From Bacteroidales bacterium UBA3653 (GTDB lineage Bacteria; Bacteroidota; Bacteroidia; Bacteroidales; Paludibacteraceae): DNA of 64,000 nt. Below the pieces are notes generated by a model, which saw only the letters and a program-made list of their open reading frames with translations, did no database searches and was not told the origin of the DNA. Positions 48,244 to 55,645 of the stretch are shown here, one piece after another (the stretch's first letter is position 1; each line of letters starts with the position of its first letter). The position numbers and the translations under genes are program-made. The DNA lies in contig DFKE01000014.1 of the NCBI GenBank assembly GCA_002373505.1, positions 193,340 through 257,339 of the forward strand, given 5' to 3'.

Positions 48244-49801
48244 TGATGAGATAGACTTGTTGCAACCGTATATCATTTATCTGAAAGGAAAAAACTACGA
48301 CGTAACAACAGCCTCCAACGGAGAGGACGCTGTTGATATTGTCCAAAACGGGCAGTTTGATATTATCTTTCTTGACGAGAACATGCCGGGTATGAACGGG
48401 TTGGAGACGCTGCAGGAGATGAAACGTCTGCGTCCGGAAATACCGGTGGTGATGATCACCAAAAGCGAAGAAGAGCATATCATGGAGCAGGCTATCGGAG
48501 AGAAGATAGCCGACTATCTGATAAAGCCCGTCAATCCCTCCCAGATACTCTTGTGCCTCAAGAAACATATCCACCAACAGGAGATCGTAACGGAACAGGT
48601 GCAGCAGAGTTACCGCCAGGAATGGAGCGATATCACCTATCTCATAGATACCGCTTCCACTATCGAGGAATGGCAGGCTATCGAGCGCCTGCTCAGCAAA
48701 TGGGATTTGGAATTAGCCGGTTTGGAACCCGAGCAAGGCGGTCATTCGGGCATGCACAGCCTGATCGAAGATCAACGTACGCAGGCTAATGCTGCGTTTG
48801 CCAAATGGATATCCAAGAACTACGTGTCGATAGTAGAAAGCAGAAAGACCGCTTCGCCCAAAGACGCAAGCATGATTATGTCGCCGGACGTGATGAAGCA
48901 TGCTGTCTTCCCGCTTCTGGACAAGGGAGAGAAAGTGCTGCTCTGCGTCATTGATAACTTCCGGTATGACCAATGGAAGATGATCCAGCCGCTGATAAGT
49001 GAGTTCTACTCCATCCGCACGGAGGAGCAATATACCTCTATCCTGCCTACCGCCACACAATATGCCCGGAATGCTATTTTCTCCGGTCTGCTGCCGTTGC
49101 AGATACAGGAGATGTATCCGCAATACTGGGTGGAAGAAGGGGACGAAGATAGCAAGAACCAGTATGAGAAAGAGTTGGTTCAGACCCTGCTCGACCGCTA
49201 TCGCAGAAGAGAGAGTTTCAACTATTGGAAGGTGAACGAAAGCGATTTCTGCGAACGGGTCATCCATCAACTCAAGGGAGTGCAAGCACCGCTGAATATC
49301 GTTGTACTCAATTTCATAGACATGCTCTCCCACTCCCGTACGGAAAGTAAGATCATGCGGGAGTTAGCGAACGACGAAGCGGCTTACCGCAGCCTGACAC
49401 TCAGCTGGTTCAGACATTCCCCTACCTATGAATTACTGCGGCTTGCTTCCGAACGCGGATTTACACTGGTTCTCACGACGGACCATGGTACCACCCGTGT
49501 CAAAAACGCTATACAAATCATTGCCGACAAAAACACCAATACGAACATCCGCTACAAGGTAGGCAAAGCACTTAATTGCTCCTCGAAGAATGTCATGACT
49601 ATAGACCAGCCGAAACGCGCCGGCTTGCCATGCCCGAATGTGAGCAGCAGTTATATGTTCTGTACGGGCAGTGATTTCTTTGCGTACCCGAACCAGTTTA
49701 ACTACTACGCGCAATACTTCCGCAATACGTTCCAGCATGGCGGTATCTCGCTGGAAGAAATGATTGTTCCCCTGGTTACTTTGGTGCCTAAGAGTCATTA
49801 A
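48221..49801 (+). CDS. porX: PorX-type response regulator with PglZ domain
   Basis: PorX is the response regulator that, with PorY and SigP, controls type IX secretion genes in Porphyromonas. The 526-residue product has a receiver domain (1-125; DDE at 8-10, phosphoacceptor D52 in FLDENMPG, TK at about 79-80, K in LIKPVNP) and a helical linker. A PglZ/alkaline-phosphatase-like domain (about 205-520) shows LLCVIDNFRYDQWK, NFIDMLSHSRTESK and LTTDHGTTRVKNAIQ. Length matches PorX (about 518). The start overlaps the RluA gene, so it is in the PASTA-RluA operon. Its presence suggests that the organism has a T9SS, but no T9SS core gene is in the window. Confidence 0.93.
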   Translation: MSQILWVDDEIDLLQPYIIYLKGKNYDVTTASNGEDAVDIVQNGQFDIIFLDENMPGMNGLETLQEMKRLRPEIPVVMITKSEEEHIMEQAIGEKIADYLIKPVNPSQILLCLKKHIHQQEIVTEQVQQSYRQEWSDITYLIDTASTIEEWQAIERLLSKWDLELAGLEPEQGGHSGMHSLIEDQRTQANAAFAKWISKNYVSIVESRKTASPKDASMIMSPDVMKHAVFPLLDKGEKVLLCVIDNFRYDQWKMIQPLISEFYSIRTEEQYTSILPTATQYARNAIFSGLLPLQIQEMYPQYWVEEGDEDSKNQYEKELVQTLLDRYRRRESFNYWKVNESDFCERVIHQLKGVQAPLNIVVLNFIDMLSHSRTESKIMRELANDEAAYRSLTLSWFRHSPTYELLRLASERGFTLVLTTDHGTTRVKNAIQIIADKNTNTNIRYKVGKALNCSSKNVMTIDQPKRAGLPCPNVSSSYMFCTGSDFFAYPNQFNYYAQYFRNTFQHGGISLEEMIVPLVTLVPKSH

Positions 49802-49802
49802 G

Positions 49803-50609
49803 ATGCTGGATCTGATCCTTATAGCTATCACTGTTCTGACCTGGAACACGGGTCGTATGGGTGAATTCAAAAAACCTGAGAAGAACGAAGTATTGCAATA
49901 CTTGCTGTCTCAGGATGCCGACGTGGTATGTCTGCAGGAAGTGGATGTCTATAAGAACGAAGAGTTTCTCACGCTTCCGGATGTCAAGCGCACGCTGAGC
50001 AAGAAATATCCTTATTCGTATATCGATTTCTCGGTCTATAACAAACGCCACCAGTACGGCACGATGGTATGGGCGAAATATCCGCTAATCAACAAACACA
50101 GTATCCATTACGAAACAAGCGGCAACCTGTCCAACCGGTGCGATATGGTTATCGGTACGGATACATTCCGGATCATAAACAACCACCTGGAGTCCTATAA
50201 ATTTACCACGGAAGACTTGGCAGAGATAGAATCCATACGTGACTACAAGGGTATCCGTGCCGCTATCAGGCGCCTCAAAGCCAAATGGGACCGGGCTATT
50301 CCCCTGCGGGAGAATCAGGCGCGGGTGGTACGCAAAGAGATAGACGAAAGTCCGTACCCGGTCATTGTGGTAGGCGATTTCAACTCTCCTTCCCTCGGTT
50401 TCGCTTACCGGCATATCAGCGAGAACTTACATGACGCATGGAACGAAACCCACTATTTCTGGCAAAGAGGAACGACTTGCGAAAAAGAAGGAATAGGAGT
50501 GCGGATTGACTATATCCTGTGTTCCGACCCGCTACAGCCAAAGCAATGCGTTGTTCCGGACGCCCCCGGATCCGATCATAAACCTGTCGTCGCAACGTTG
50601 GCATGGTAA
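49803..50609 (+). CDS. Endonuclease/exonuclease/phosphatase family protein
   Basis: From the ATG at 49803 (1 bp after the porX stop) the product has 268 residues and starts MLDLILIAITVLTWNTGRMG. EEP-fold motifs are LTWNTGR (N and metal site), VVCLQEVD (catalytic E), VVGDFNSP (D and N) and GSDHKPVVATLAW (catalytic DH). The substrate could be nucleic acid, a phospholipid or an inositol phosphate. The N-terminus is short compared with membrane-anchored Bacteroidales relatives. A longer frame from 49764 overlaps porX. Confidence 0.88.
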   Translation: MLDLILIAITVLTWNTGRMGEFKKPEKNEVLQYLLSQDADVVCLQEVDVYKNEEFLTLPDVKRTLSKKYPYSYIDFSVYNKRHQYGTMVWAKYPLINKHSIHYETSGNLSNRCDMVIGTDTFRIINNHLESYKFTTEDLAEIESIRDYKGIRAAIRRLKAKWDRAIPLRENQARVVRKEIDESPYPVIVVGDFNSPSLGFAYRHISENLHDAWNETHYFWQRGTTCEKEGIGVRIDYILCSDPLQPKQCVVPDAPGSDHKPVVATLAW

Positions 50610-50622
50610 ATACAATATATCT

Positions 50623-52599
50623 ATGAAGAAATACCTCATTCTCGGCTTGGTTATGTTAGCCTCATGTAGTACAAAAAGTCCGTTGAAACCGGACGAATCT
50701 GCTCCTCGCGGCGTACAGCAGGCAGCAGCGTTATGGACAGAAAAAGACGGCACACCGCAAGATTTTGAGCGATTGGTAGCAGACTATTACTGCGCCACGG
50801 ACAGCGAACGGCTTGTTCTTTTTGAATCACTGAGCAGGATTTTTGAACAAGTATATCAATCGGCAGATATGCTTACCGTGGAACTATTGCGTCCTACCCA
50901 ACTGACCAACGCTGCAGAACCTCAAGAGCCGGACTGGATTATGTCCGGCTACAGTCCGCTGGCGCATTTCTCGGATGACATGTTTGACAACAAACTGGCA
51001 TTCATCACAATCATCAATTTCCCGCATTACAGTCTGGAAGAGAAAAACCGTCTGGGCAAGGAATGGAGCCGGCAGGAATGGGCGTACGCGCGGATGGGAG
51101 ATATATTTACCACCCGCGTGCCGGCAGAAGTAAACACACGTATGGCGCAAGCGCTGGCAGAAGCGGAGAACTATATCGCTGATTATAATATCTACATGGG
51201 AAATCTCCGCACGGAGGATGGCCGGCAACTATGGGATGATGACAAGATATTGCTCAGCCACTGGAACCTGCGCGACGAACTGAAAGCACTGTACCAATCG
51301 GACAACTTGGAGGCGCGGGGACGAAACCGTGAGAAACAAGAGATGATTTGCAGGGTGATGCAGCGTATAGTGGACCAGTCTATTCCAGCCGAAGCCATCA
51401 ATAATCCCGATTATATATGGCAGCCTTATTCCGATGAAACCGGAGGTAATGAACCTTACACACGGTATCAGAAGATACTGGATATCGCCCATGCTTATTT
51501 TGCAGAAGATGCCTATTGCCCCTCCGCACCGACAGGTATCCGGCGTAATTTTGAGGAAGGAGTAGAGATCCCGGCAGCGGAGCTGGATAGTCTCTTCCGC
51601 GCACTGATAGGATCGAAGCAGGTGGGTCAGGTAGCAGCCGTTATCAAAGAGCGGCTGGAACGCGATCTGCGTCCGTACGATATATGGTATGACGGTTTCA
51701 AAGCAAGAGCCAGCCTGAACGAAGACGCACTGAGTGCGCAGACACGGAAACTATATCCGGACGCCAATGCTTTTGCAGCAGATATGTGGCGGCTGCTGAC
51801 CAAGATGGGATTTTACTCCGAAGACGCCCGTCGTATAGCGCAGCATATAGCGGTAGAGCCGGCACGCGGTTCGGGACACGCGTGGCCCTCTTTGGGACGC
51901 AAGGAAGATGCGCGTCTGCGTACCAGAATACCTGAAAACGGTATGGATTACAAGGGATATAATATCGCCGTACATGAGTTCGGCCATTGCGTGGAGCAAG
52001 TGCTGGATATGTATTTTATCGATCACTATATGCTGTCCGGCGTCCCCAATACAGCCTATACCGAGGCTTCCGCTTTTCTCTGGCAGCACCGGGATCTGCA
52101 ACTTCTGCCGGACGGACAAATGGGCAACGGCATCAATAACCCGGACGAAGTGCTGGACCAGTTCTGGTCGATGTACGAGATTATGGGAGTCAGTCTGGTA
52201 GATATGCGGATGTGGCAATGGATATACGCTCATCCCAAAGCTACCCCTCAAGAACTATGCGAAGCAACGATACAGATTGCCAAAGAGATATGGAATGAAT
52301 ACTACGAACCGGTATTAGGCGAACACGACTGTACCTTACTGGCTGTTTACAGCCATATGGTGAATGCTCCGATGTACTTGCCCAATTATCCGTTGGGACA
52401 TATCGTACAATACCAGTTGGAGGAGCACTTGGCACAATACAAGACGCAGCAGGAGTTCGCGCAGGAATATATGCGCATATACCGTTTGGGAAGACTGACT
52501 CCGAAGGAGTGGATGATCCAGGCAGTAGGCGAAGCACCGTCTATTGATCCTATACTCCGCGCAGTGGATACACTCTGCGGAGAGACTCAAAGGCAGTAG
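50623..52599 (+). CDS. Zinc metallopeptidase lipoprotein, M3-like
   Basis: From the ATG at 50623, 13 bp after the previous stop, the product has 658 residues. It starts with a lipoprotein signal (MKKYLILGLVMLAS-C) and is largely helical. The zincin motif HEFGHCVEQ lies at about 452-460, followed by YTEASAFLW with the likely third ligand glutamate about 25 residues later, as in M3 and related gluzincins. Family assignment beyond HEXXH is tentative. The end overlaps pdxB on the opposite strand by 50 bp. Confidence 0.8.
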   Translation: MKKYLILGLVMLASCSTKSPLKPDESAPRGVQQAAALWTEKDGTPQDFERLVADYYCATDSERLVLFESLSRIFEQVYQSADMLTVELLRPTQLTNAAEPQEPDWIMSGYSPLAHFSDDMFDNKLAFITIINFPHYSLEEKNRLGKEWSRQEWAYARMGDIFTTRVPAEVNTRMAQALAEAENYIADYNIYMGNLRTEDGRQLWDDDKILLSHWNLRDELKALYQSDNLEARGRNREKQEMICRVMQRIVDQSIPAEAINNPDYIWQPYSDETGGNEPYTRYQKILDIAHAYFAEDAYCPSAPTGIRRNFEEGVEIPAAELDSLFRALIGSKQVGQVAAVIKERLERDLRPYDIWYDGFKARASLNEDALSAQTRKLYPDANAFAADMWRLLTKMGFYSEDARRIAQHIAVEPARGSGHAWPSLGRKEDARLRTRIPENGMDYKGYNIAVHEFGHCVEQVLDMYFIDHYMLSGVPNTAYTEASAFLWQHRDLQLLPDGQMGNGINNPDEVLDQFWSMYEIMGVSLVDMRMWQWIYAHPKATPQELCEATIQIAKEIWNEYYEPVLGEHDCTLLAVYSHMVNAPMYLPNYPLGHIVQYQLEEHLAQYKTQQEFAQEYMRIYRLGRLTPKEWMIQAVGEAPSIDPILRAVDTLCGETQRQ

Positions 52600-53638
52600 G
52601 GTCTTTCTTGAGAGAATCGGAGATTCGGGACAGCCATCCGGGCGCCGAGTCTCCTTTTTGTATGGATGCAGCGGAAGTTCCCGTGGAAGCTGTATAGCGG
52701 TATTCCGAGATATTGATTTCGGGGAGCCGGAAGAGCTCAGCGATGGCGTCAAGGCACATCTGGGAGGCATTGCGTTTTCCTTGTACCGAATAGCCTGCAA
52801 TATGCATCGAGGCCAGGAATGCTTTGTCCAGTACGGAAGGGTTGATATGCGGTTCATTTTCCCAAGTATCCAAAATGAAAGGATGATCGCTTGCCAACAG
52901 CGCCTGTTCGTCCACTACCCCTCCGCGCGCCGCATTGATGATGAGAGCACCCGGCTTGCATTTGCGCAGGAACACTTCGTCGCAGAGATGGAAGGTGGAG
53001 CCAAACCCCTCGAAGCCCCCATCAGTCCCCCCATAGAGGGGGGAAGAGTTTGTGGTTTGTAGTTTGTGTTTTATTAGGGGGACATGGAAGGTGATGATGT
53101 CGCTGTTTTCTGCGATGAAATCGAGCGAAACGCCTATTCCTTTGGGTGGGTCGTTCAGCAGCACTTTCAGCCCTTTACGTTCCGCCATCTGCGCAACCAA
53201 TGAGCCTACATGCCCAACTCCGACGACGCCGATAGACAGATCGCTTCGCTGCAAGACCGCTTCGCTGCAAGACCGCTGCGCTGTAAGACCGCTCACCGGA
53301 CTCGCTGTAAGATACTCGTCCAGGGCTTCTTCTATATAGTCACAGACTGCTTGCGCATTGCATCCGGGACACGACATCCACCGTATATGATTCGCTTCGC
53401 AGTAAGCGGTATCTATATGGTCAAAGCCGATGGTGGCAGTACAGACCATTCTGACCTGCGAACTTGCGAGCAGCGATTCATCGATTTTGGTCCGCGTGCG
53501 CACTACCAAAACGTCCGCATCGCGGACAGCAGAAGGTGTAATTTCTTCCGATTCCATCGGACAAATCTCCACTTCCTGCCACTCGCGTTTTACGGCTTCC
53601 TCCAAGAAAGGAATATTTTTGTCTATGACTATCTTCAT
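52550..53638 (-). CDS. pdxB: Erythronate-4-phosphate dehydrogenase
   Basis: PdxB catalyses the second step of the DXP-independent pyridoxal phosphate route. The 362-residue product (ATG at 53638) has the NAD-binding GVVGVGHVGSLVAQM region (about 139-153), the family RGG segment NAARGGVVDEQALL and the catalytic histidine in MHIAGYSVQGK. The C-terminal dimerisation segment is present. Two repeat elements lie in the gene: a 16-bp tandem repeat encoding LTAQRSCSEAVLQRS before the Rossmann fold, and a GC-rich palindromic element encoding NSSPLYGGTDGGFEGFGS. Confidence 0.9.
   Translation of the reverse strand: MKIVIDKNIPFLEEAVKREWQEVEICPMESEEITPSAVRDADVLVVRTRTKIDESLLASSQVRMVCTATIGFDHIDTAYCEANHIRWMSCPGCNAQAVCDYIEEALDEYLTASPVSGLTAQRSCSEAVLQRSDLSIGVVGVGHVGSLVAQMAERKGLKVLLNDPPKGIGVSLDFIAENSDIITFHVPLIKHKLQTTNSSPLYGGTDGGFEGFGSTFHLCDEVFLRKCKPGALIINAARGGVVDEQALLASDHPFILDTWENEPHINPSVLDKAFLASMHIAGYSVQGKRNASQMCLDAIAELFRLPEINISEYRYTASTGTSAASIQKGDSAPGWLSRISDSLKKDPTAFESLRRVYPLRGV
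53004..53047. repeat. GC-rich palindromic element in pdxB
   Basis: The core CCCCCCATAGAGGGGGG (53027-53043) together with AAACCCCTCGAAGCCCCC upstream forms the reverse-orientation version of the elements at 22951 and 28071. It encodes a glycine-rich insertion in the PdxB catalytic domain. Confidence 0.65.
53242..53289. repeat. 16-bp tandem repeat in pdxB
   Basis: CGCTTCGCTGCAAGAC occurs twice exactly and a third time with a few changes, followed by a decayed fourth copy to about 53313. It encodes an insertion between residues about 115 and 138. Confidence 0.85.
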
Positions 53639-53683
53639 CCTATACAATGGCTATAGCGATGTTCCTTTTAAACGATACTAATA

Positions 53684-53721
53684 TATCGTATATCTATCGT
53701 ATATGTATCGTATATGTATCG
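53684..53721. repeat. TATCGTATATG 11-bp repeat before pdxB
   Basis: Three units (TATCGTATATC, then TATCGTATATG twice) plus a partial fourth lie between panC and pdxB where a pdxB promoter would be expected. No TAnnTTTG box is seen there. Confidence 0.85.
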
Positions 53722-53756
53722 TGTTTTACTGCGGAATTAGTGCAGATTAAATGCCA

Positions 53757-54650
53757 TTAGTTTGTGTATTTGATGTTGTCGATGAGACGGACGGGTCCGC
53801 AATAGACAGTGACGCAGCCGATAGCGTGGTTGAAGGTATCGGTAGGAAGGAGCGTCGTCTGGTCCACTATCTCGTAGTATTCCACCTCCAGTCCTTCTAC
53901 AGCGTTAATGGTGTCTATCACACGCTGCTGCACTTTCTTCACCGCTTCAGCGGAGTTGTTCAGTACGCCGTCTGCAGTAGCTTCTTTTGCCCATTCCAAG
54001 GACTCAAAAAGAGTCTTGGAGATAGCCAATGCCGTTTCCTTTTCCTCGGCAGAGAGTCTTTCATTCCGGCTGGAGAGCGCTAATCCCGACTCCTCACGTA
54101 CGATAGGACATCCGATGATTTTCAGGTCTCCGAAAGTACCCGCCATCGAGCTACGCTCCACCATGTGACGGATGATAGCCAGTTGCTGGAAGTCTTTTTC
54201 TCCGAAATACGCCTTGTCGGGCTGCACGAGATAGAAAAGACGGCTAACGACCTGTACCACTCCGTTGAAATGTCCGGGACGCATTTTACCCTCCATCACT
54301 TGGTCCAAGCCTGCGAAATCGAATTGGAAGGTAGTGTTCATCTCCTCCGCCGAATACATCTCTTCGGGCGTCGGAGCAAATACGAAATGGGCACCTAAGT
54401 TGCTCAATAATTCCGCATCCCGCTGAATATTACGGGGATATTTCGCGAGATCCTCTTTGTTGTTAAACTGAGTTGGGTTGACAAATACAGACACGACACA
54501 AACGTCGTTCTCCGCCACAGCGCGTTTGACCAGACTGGCGTGCCCTGCATGCAAAGCTCCCATAGTAGGAACCAAACCGATTGTTTTCCCTGCATTCTTG
54601 CATGCTGCCACAGCAGCCTGCAGTTCTTTTTTCGTACTAATAATTTGCAT
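53757..54650 (-). CDS. panC: Pantothenate synthetase
   Basis: PanC joins pantoate and beta-alanine using ATP. The 297-residue product has GLVPTMGALHAGHASLVKRA (about 25-44, with the HxGH motif), VSVFVNPTQFN near residue 55, PDKAYFGEKDFQQLAIIRHM near residue 148 and ALSSRNERLS near residue 191. The promoter box at 54692 is divergent with that of the GlgA-like gene, matching the conserved Bacteroidales gene order. Confidence 0.96.
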   Translation of the reverse strand: MQIISTKKELQAAVAACKNAGKTIGLVPTMGALHAGHASLVKRAVAENDVCVVSVFVNPTQFNNKEDLAKYPRNIQRDAELLSNLGAHFVFAPTPEEMYSAEEMNTTFQFDFAGLDQVMEGKMRPGHFNGVVQVVSRLFYLVQPDKAYFGEKDFQQLAIIRHMVERSSMAGTFGDLKIIGCPIVREESGLALSSRNERLSAEEKETALAISKTLFESLEWAKEATADGVLNNSAEAVKKVQQRVIDTINAVEGLEVEYYEIVDQTTLLPTDTFNHAIGCVTVYCGPVRLIDNIKYTN

Positions 54651-54691
54651 AGATATGTATTAAAAAAGGGTCGATAATGTCAAAAAACGTG

Positions 54692-54699
54692 CAAAGATA
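54692..54699 (-). promoter_or_regulatory. -7 box for panC
   Basis: TATCTTTG on the minus strand followed by CACG lies 41 bp before the panC ATG. With the rightward box at 54774-54781 the outer edges are 90 bp apart. Confidence 0.75.
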
Positions 54700-54773
54700 C
54701 GCAAAAAATGTCGAAAAATAAAATTTTTCGTCACTTTTTGGTCTTTTTTTTTCGTCATGTCGGATTTTTTTTG

Positions 54774-54781
54774 TACCTTTG
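54774..54781 (+). promoter_or_regulatory. -7 box for GlgA-like gene
   Basis: TACCTTTG followed by CAATG lies 18 bp upstream of the ATG at 54800, with a TTTTTTTTG-type run before it. Confidence 0.75.
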
Positions 54782-54799
54782 CAATGCGAAAAAGTGTAC

Positions 54800-55645
54800 A
54801 TGCCTATGAAAGAGCCGAAACGTATCTTATTTATCTCTCAGGAGATATACCCTTATTTAGCAGAGGAAACGCCCATCCGCATGCTGAATCGCCAGTTACC
54901 AGAGTTCTTCCAGGGACATGGTTATGAAACACGCACTTTTATGCCTAAATTCGGTGAGATTAACGAACGTCGCAACCAGTTGCATGAAGTGATTCGTCTT
55001 TCCGGAATGAACCTTATCATCGAAGAATCCGACCACCCGTTGTTGATAAAGGTTGCTTCTATCCAGACAGCCCGTATTCAGATCTATTTTATAGATAATG
55101 ATGATTTATTCCACCGTCGCAAAGGAGTGACCAACGAGAACGGCGTAGAATATCCGGACAATGACGACCGCGTTATTTTCTATGCCCGCGGCGTAATAGA
55201 AACGGTGAAGAAACTGCGCTGGACACCGGATGTTATTCTGTGTTCGGGATGGATGAGCGCGTTAGCTCCGCTGTATCTGAAGAAAGCCTTCAACGACGAG
55301 CCATTCTTTGCGCACTCGAAGATAGTGCTGATGCTGGATGACAACGAGTACAAGACGCCGTTCCACTCCAAATTTGCGGACAAGTTACGTATAGAGGGAA
55401 TCATGAATACGGATGTTCGTTCTATAGCCGATTTCCCTGTAGGATATGAAGAATTGATGCGTTTGGCAGTTGATTATTCGGATGCTATTGTCTATGCTAC
55501 ACCTACTGTAAACCAACGTGTAGCCAATTATGCCGAGACCAAGAACAAGCCTATTTTGAAATATGAGGAGACCGAGGACCTTGCCGCCGCAGCCAAACGC
55601 CAATGGGATTTTTATAACACACTCCTCAAGGTAGAGAATGTATAA
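54800..55645 (+). CDS. GlgA N-terminal-domain-like protein
   Basis: From the ATG at 54800 the product has 281 residues; ATGs at 54784 (out of frame) and 54779 region are in the promoter zone. It resembles only the N-terminal GT-B half of ADP-glucose glycogen synthase (RILFISQEIYPYL, GYETRTFMPKFGEINERRNQ, IYFIDNDDLFHRR, TPDVILCSGWMSALAPLYLK). The KxGGL ADP-glucose motif is replaced by AEETPIRML and the C-terminal half is missing. It is a conserved Bacteroidales family usually annotated glycogen synthase, probably not catalytic as such. It overlaps the DUF4270 gene by 8 bp. Confidence 0.85.
   Translation: MPMKEPKRILFISQEIYPYLAEETPIRMLNRQLPEFFQGHGYETRTFMPKFGEINERRNQLHEVIRLSGMNLIIEESDHPLLIKVASIQTARIQIYFIDNDDLFHRRKGVTNENGVEYPDNDDRVIFYARGVIETVKKLRWTPDVILCSGWMSALAPLYLKKAFNDEPFFAHSKIVLMLDDNEYKTPFHSKFADKLRIEGIMNTDVRSIADFPVGYEELMRLAVDYSDAIVYATPTVNQRVANYAETKNKPILKYEETEDLAAAAKRQWDFYNTLLKVENV

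Noticed and set aside
52550..53647. pdxB as a pseudogene because of its two insertions
   Set aside because: The frame is open across both inserts and the NAD-binding and catalytic motifs are intact, so disruption cannot be claimed.
54779..54799. Upstream start for the GlgA-like protein at 54779
   Set aside because: It overlaps the TACCTTTG promoter box; the ATG at 54800 is preferred.
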